DNA of 6,644 nt, from contig CAUHLX010000158.1 of NCBI GenBank assembly GCA_959606705.1, positions 1 to 6,644 of the forward strand, written 5' to 3'. Within the stretch, counting starts at the first letter, position 1. Every line of letters begins with the position of its first letter. Positions 5,681 through 6,644 of the stretch are shown here, in pieces. Below the pieces are notes generated by a model, which did no database searches, had not been told where the DNA came from, and saw nothing but the letters and a program-made list of their open reading frames with translations. Source of the DNA: an uncultured Bacillota bacterium (GTDB lineage: Bacteria > Bacillota > Clostridia > Peptostreptococcales > Anaerovoracaceae). Both the position numbers and the translations under genes were made by a program.

Positions 5681-6106
5681 TTAGTCTTCGACTACGATAC
5701 CCATGCTTCTTGCGGTACCCTTGATCATTTCGGTCGCGCTTTCCACGCTGGATGCGTTCAAATCCGGCATTTTCAGTTTCGCGATCTCTTCCACCTGCGC
5801 TCTGGACAAGGTTGCTACCTTCTTCTTGTTCGGTTCACCCGAAGCGGACTGAAGGTTTGCGGCCTTTTTCAGCAGCACGGCGGCGGGCGGTGTCTTCGTC
5901 ACGAAAGTGAACGAACGGTCCGTGTAAACCGTAATGACTACCGGGATGATCATTCCGGGCTGATCCTGCGTTTTCGCATTGAACTGCTTGCAGAAGTCCA
6001 TGATGTTCACGCCCTTCTGACCAAGCGCCGGTCCAACCGGAGGTGCAGGCGTCGCATTCCCCGCAGGAATCTGCAGTTTGATCAAGCCATCTACTTTTTT
6101 CGCCAT
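5681..6106 (-). CDS. rplK: 50S ribosomal protein L11
   Basis: L11 binds the GTPase-associated region of 23S rRNA at the base of the L7/L12 stalk, and takes part in factor-dependent GTP hydrolysis and in the stringent response. The 141-residue length is typical. The N-terminal domain (about 1-70) has the proline-rich PAPPVGPALGQKGVNIMDFC at residues 20-39, the segment that contacts thiostrepton-class antibiotics. The C-terminal rRNA-binding domain (about 75-141) contains KKAANLQSASGEPNKKKVA and the L11 signature KMPDLNASSVESATEMIKG (112-130). The ATG at 6106 is preceded by AAGGAGAG with a spacing of about 9 nt, and the protein starts MAKKVDG as is usual in the family. It lies 86 bp after nusG and 46 bp before rplA. 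The proline positions look wild type for thiostrepton contact. Nothing odd in the protein. Confidence 0.98.
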   Translation of the reverse strand: MAKKVDGLIKLQIPAGNATPAPPVGPALGQKGVNIMDFCKQFNAKTQDQPGMIIPVVITVYTDRSFTFVTKTPPAAVLLKKAANLQSASGEPNKKKVATLSRAQVEEIAKLKMPDLNASSVESATEMIKGTARSMGIVVED

Positions 6107-6148
6107 AGCTGGTCTCTCCTTTCTCTCGGACTGTATTTCATCCGCGTC

Positions 6149-6183
6149 TTTAGAATCTATTTGAAATCCAATGATTCTCTAAA
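6149..6183 (-). other. Imperfect hairpin in the nusG-rplK gap
   Basis: On the minus strand TTTA-GAATC (with a 2-nt GA bulge) can pair with GATTC-TAAA across a 15-nt loop, giving 9 bp. No uridine run follows, so it is not a rho-independent terminator. It could be an mRNA processing or stability element, or chance in AT-rich DNA. The rest of the 86-bp gap holds only the rplK Shine-Dalgarno and a short L1-motif-like string. I see no convincing promoter. Confidence 0.3.
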
Positions 6184-6192
6184 TAAAATCGG

Positions 6193-6644
6193 TTAGATCT
6201 TGTCGATCTGCCCAAATTCCAGCTCAACCGGCGTGTCTCTGCCGAACATGGAAATGCGCACCTTTAAAGTCTGCTTATCCATATTCACTTCTTCCACCAC
6301 GCCCATAAAGCTTTCAAACGGCCCGTTGATCACCTTTACGCTGTCGCCGACTTCGATGTCCAGATCATAGGTGATCTTTTCGATCCCCATCCGCCGGACC
6401 TCTTCGTCCGTCAGAGGAATGGGCTCGGAACCATGTCCCACAAAACCGGTAACCCCTTGTGTGTTTCTCACCAGGTACCAGGATTCGTTGGTTACGATCA
6501 TCTTTACGATGACATAGCCCGGAAACATCTTTCTGGTTTTGATCTTCCGCTGTCCGTCTTTGACTTCAACGTGATCCTCCGTAGGCACGACAATATCCAG
6601 GACCAGATCCTGCATGCCCCGGTTTTCGACGATTTTCTCGATAT
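6193..6644 (-). CDS. nusG: Transcription termination/antitermination factor NusG (5' end missing)
   Basis: NusG binds the RNA polymerase clamp, modulates pausing and termination, and can link polymerase to ribosomal protein S10. The frame runs off the right edge. 149 whole codons are visible, so with a usual length near 170-180 residues about 25-30 N-terminal residues lie outside. The NGN domain shows VVPTED, the core FPGYVIVKM and then WYLVRNTQGVTGFVG. The KOW domain occupies the last 55 or so residues, with GDSVKVINGPFESFMG and ending GQIDKI before a TAA stop. The first methionine inside the window (at 6615) is internal, because homologous sequence (IEKIVENRG) continues upstream in frame. 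The nusG-rplK-rplA order is the usual one, and nusG is probably cotranscribed with rplK across the 86-bp gap. No insertion or frameshift is seen. Identification is secure. Confidence 0.96.
   Translation of the reverse strand, partial: IEKIVENRGMQDLVLDIVVPTEDHVEVKDGQRKIKTRKMFPGYVIVKMIVTNESWYLVRNTQGVTGFVGHGSEPIPLTDEEVRRMGIEKITYDLDIEVGDSVKVINGPFESFMGVVEEVNMDKQTLKVRISMFGRDTPVELEFGQIDKI

Noticed and set aside
4921..5724. Plus-strand open frames opposite rplA and rplK (also 5618-6196)
   Set aside because: They are shadows of conserved ribosomal protein genes, with no ribosome-binding site or recognisable protein.

Overview
The window is a classic bacterial ribosomal-protein/RNA-polymerase cluster, read entirely from the minus strand. 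In transcription order (right to left) it holds nusG (5' end missing), rplK (L11), rplA (L1), rplJ (L10), rplL (L7/L12) and rpoB (RNA polymerase beta, 3' end missing). All six reading frames are intact, and rpoB is open for 1111 codons up to the left edge. The long plus-strand frames are antisense shadows of these genes.

The protein sequences point to a Firmicutes organism, most likely a member of the Clostridia. The RpoB rifampicin region and catalytic segments closely resemble Bacillus and Clostridium RpoB as I remember them, and the Shine-Dalgarno sites are strong. I cannot name the genus. The gene content is ordinary and I see no mobile element, CRISPR array, defence system or novel operon. 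The interest lies in regulation between the genes and in lineage-specific protein additions.

Region by region: (1) 6193-6644 is nusG, followed by an 86-bp gap with an imperfect hairpin. (2) 5681-6106 is rplK. The 46-bp gap to rplA holds a hairpin shaped like the L1 site of 23S rRNA, directly against the rplA Shine-Dalgarno, which suggests translational feedback by L1. (3) 4936-5634 is rplA. (4) 4735-4935 is an L10 leader. It has an L10-binding stem, a rho-independent attenuator, and a visible antiterminator pairing that excludes both. A further hairpin ends at the rplJ Shine-Dalgarno. (5) 4093-4734 is rplJ, with an unusual acidic Ala/Pro/Glu tail of about 50 residues. (6) 3624-3992 is rplL. 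(7) 3335-3623 is a 289-bp AT-rich gap with a 12-bp terminator hairpin after rplL and a near-consensus sigma-A promoter with an AT-rich upstream tract before rpoB. (8) 1-3334 is rpoB, which carries a roughly 42-residue insertion relative to Bacillus RpoB.

Together the genes supply the ribosomal stalk (L10, L7/L12), its base (L11), the L1 stalk, the elongation factor NusG and the polymerase beta subunit. Inferred control is layered: L1 on its own translation, L10-L12 on rplJL by attenuation, and terminator plus promoter uncoupling rpoB(C) from the ribosomal genes.
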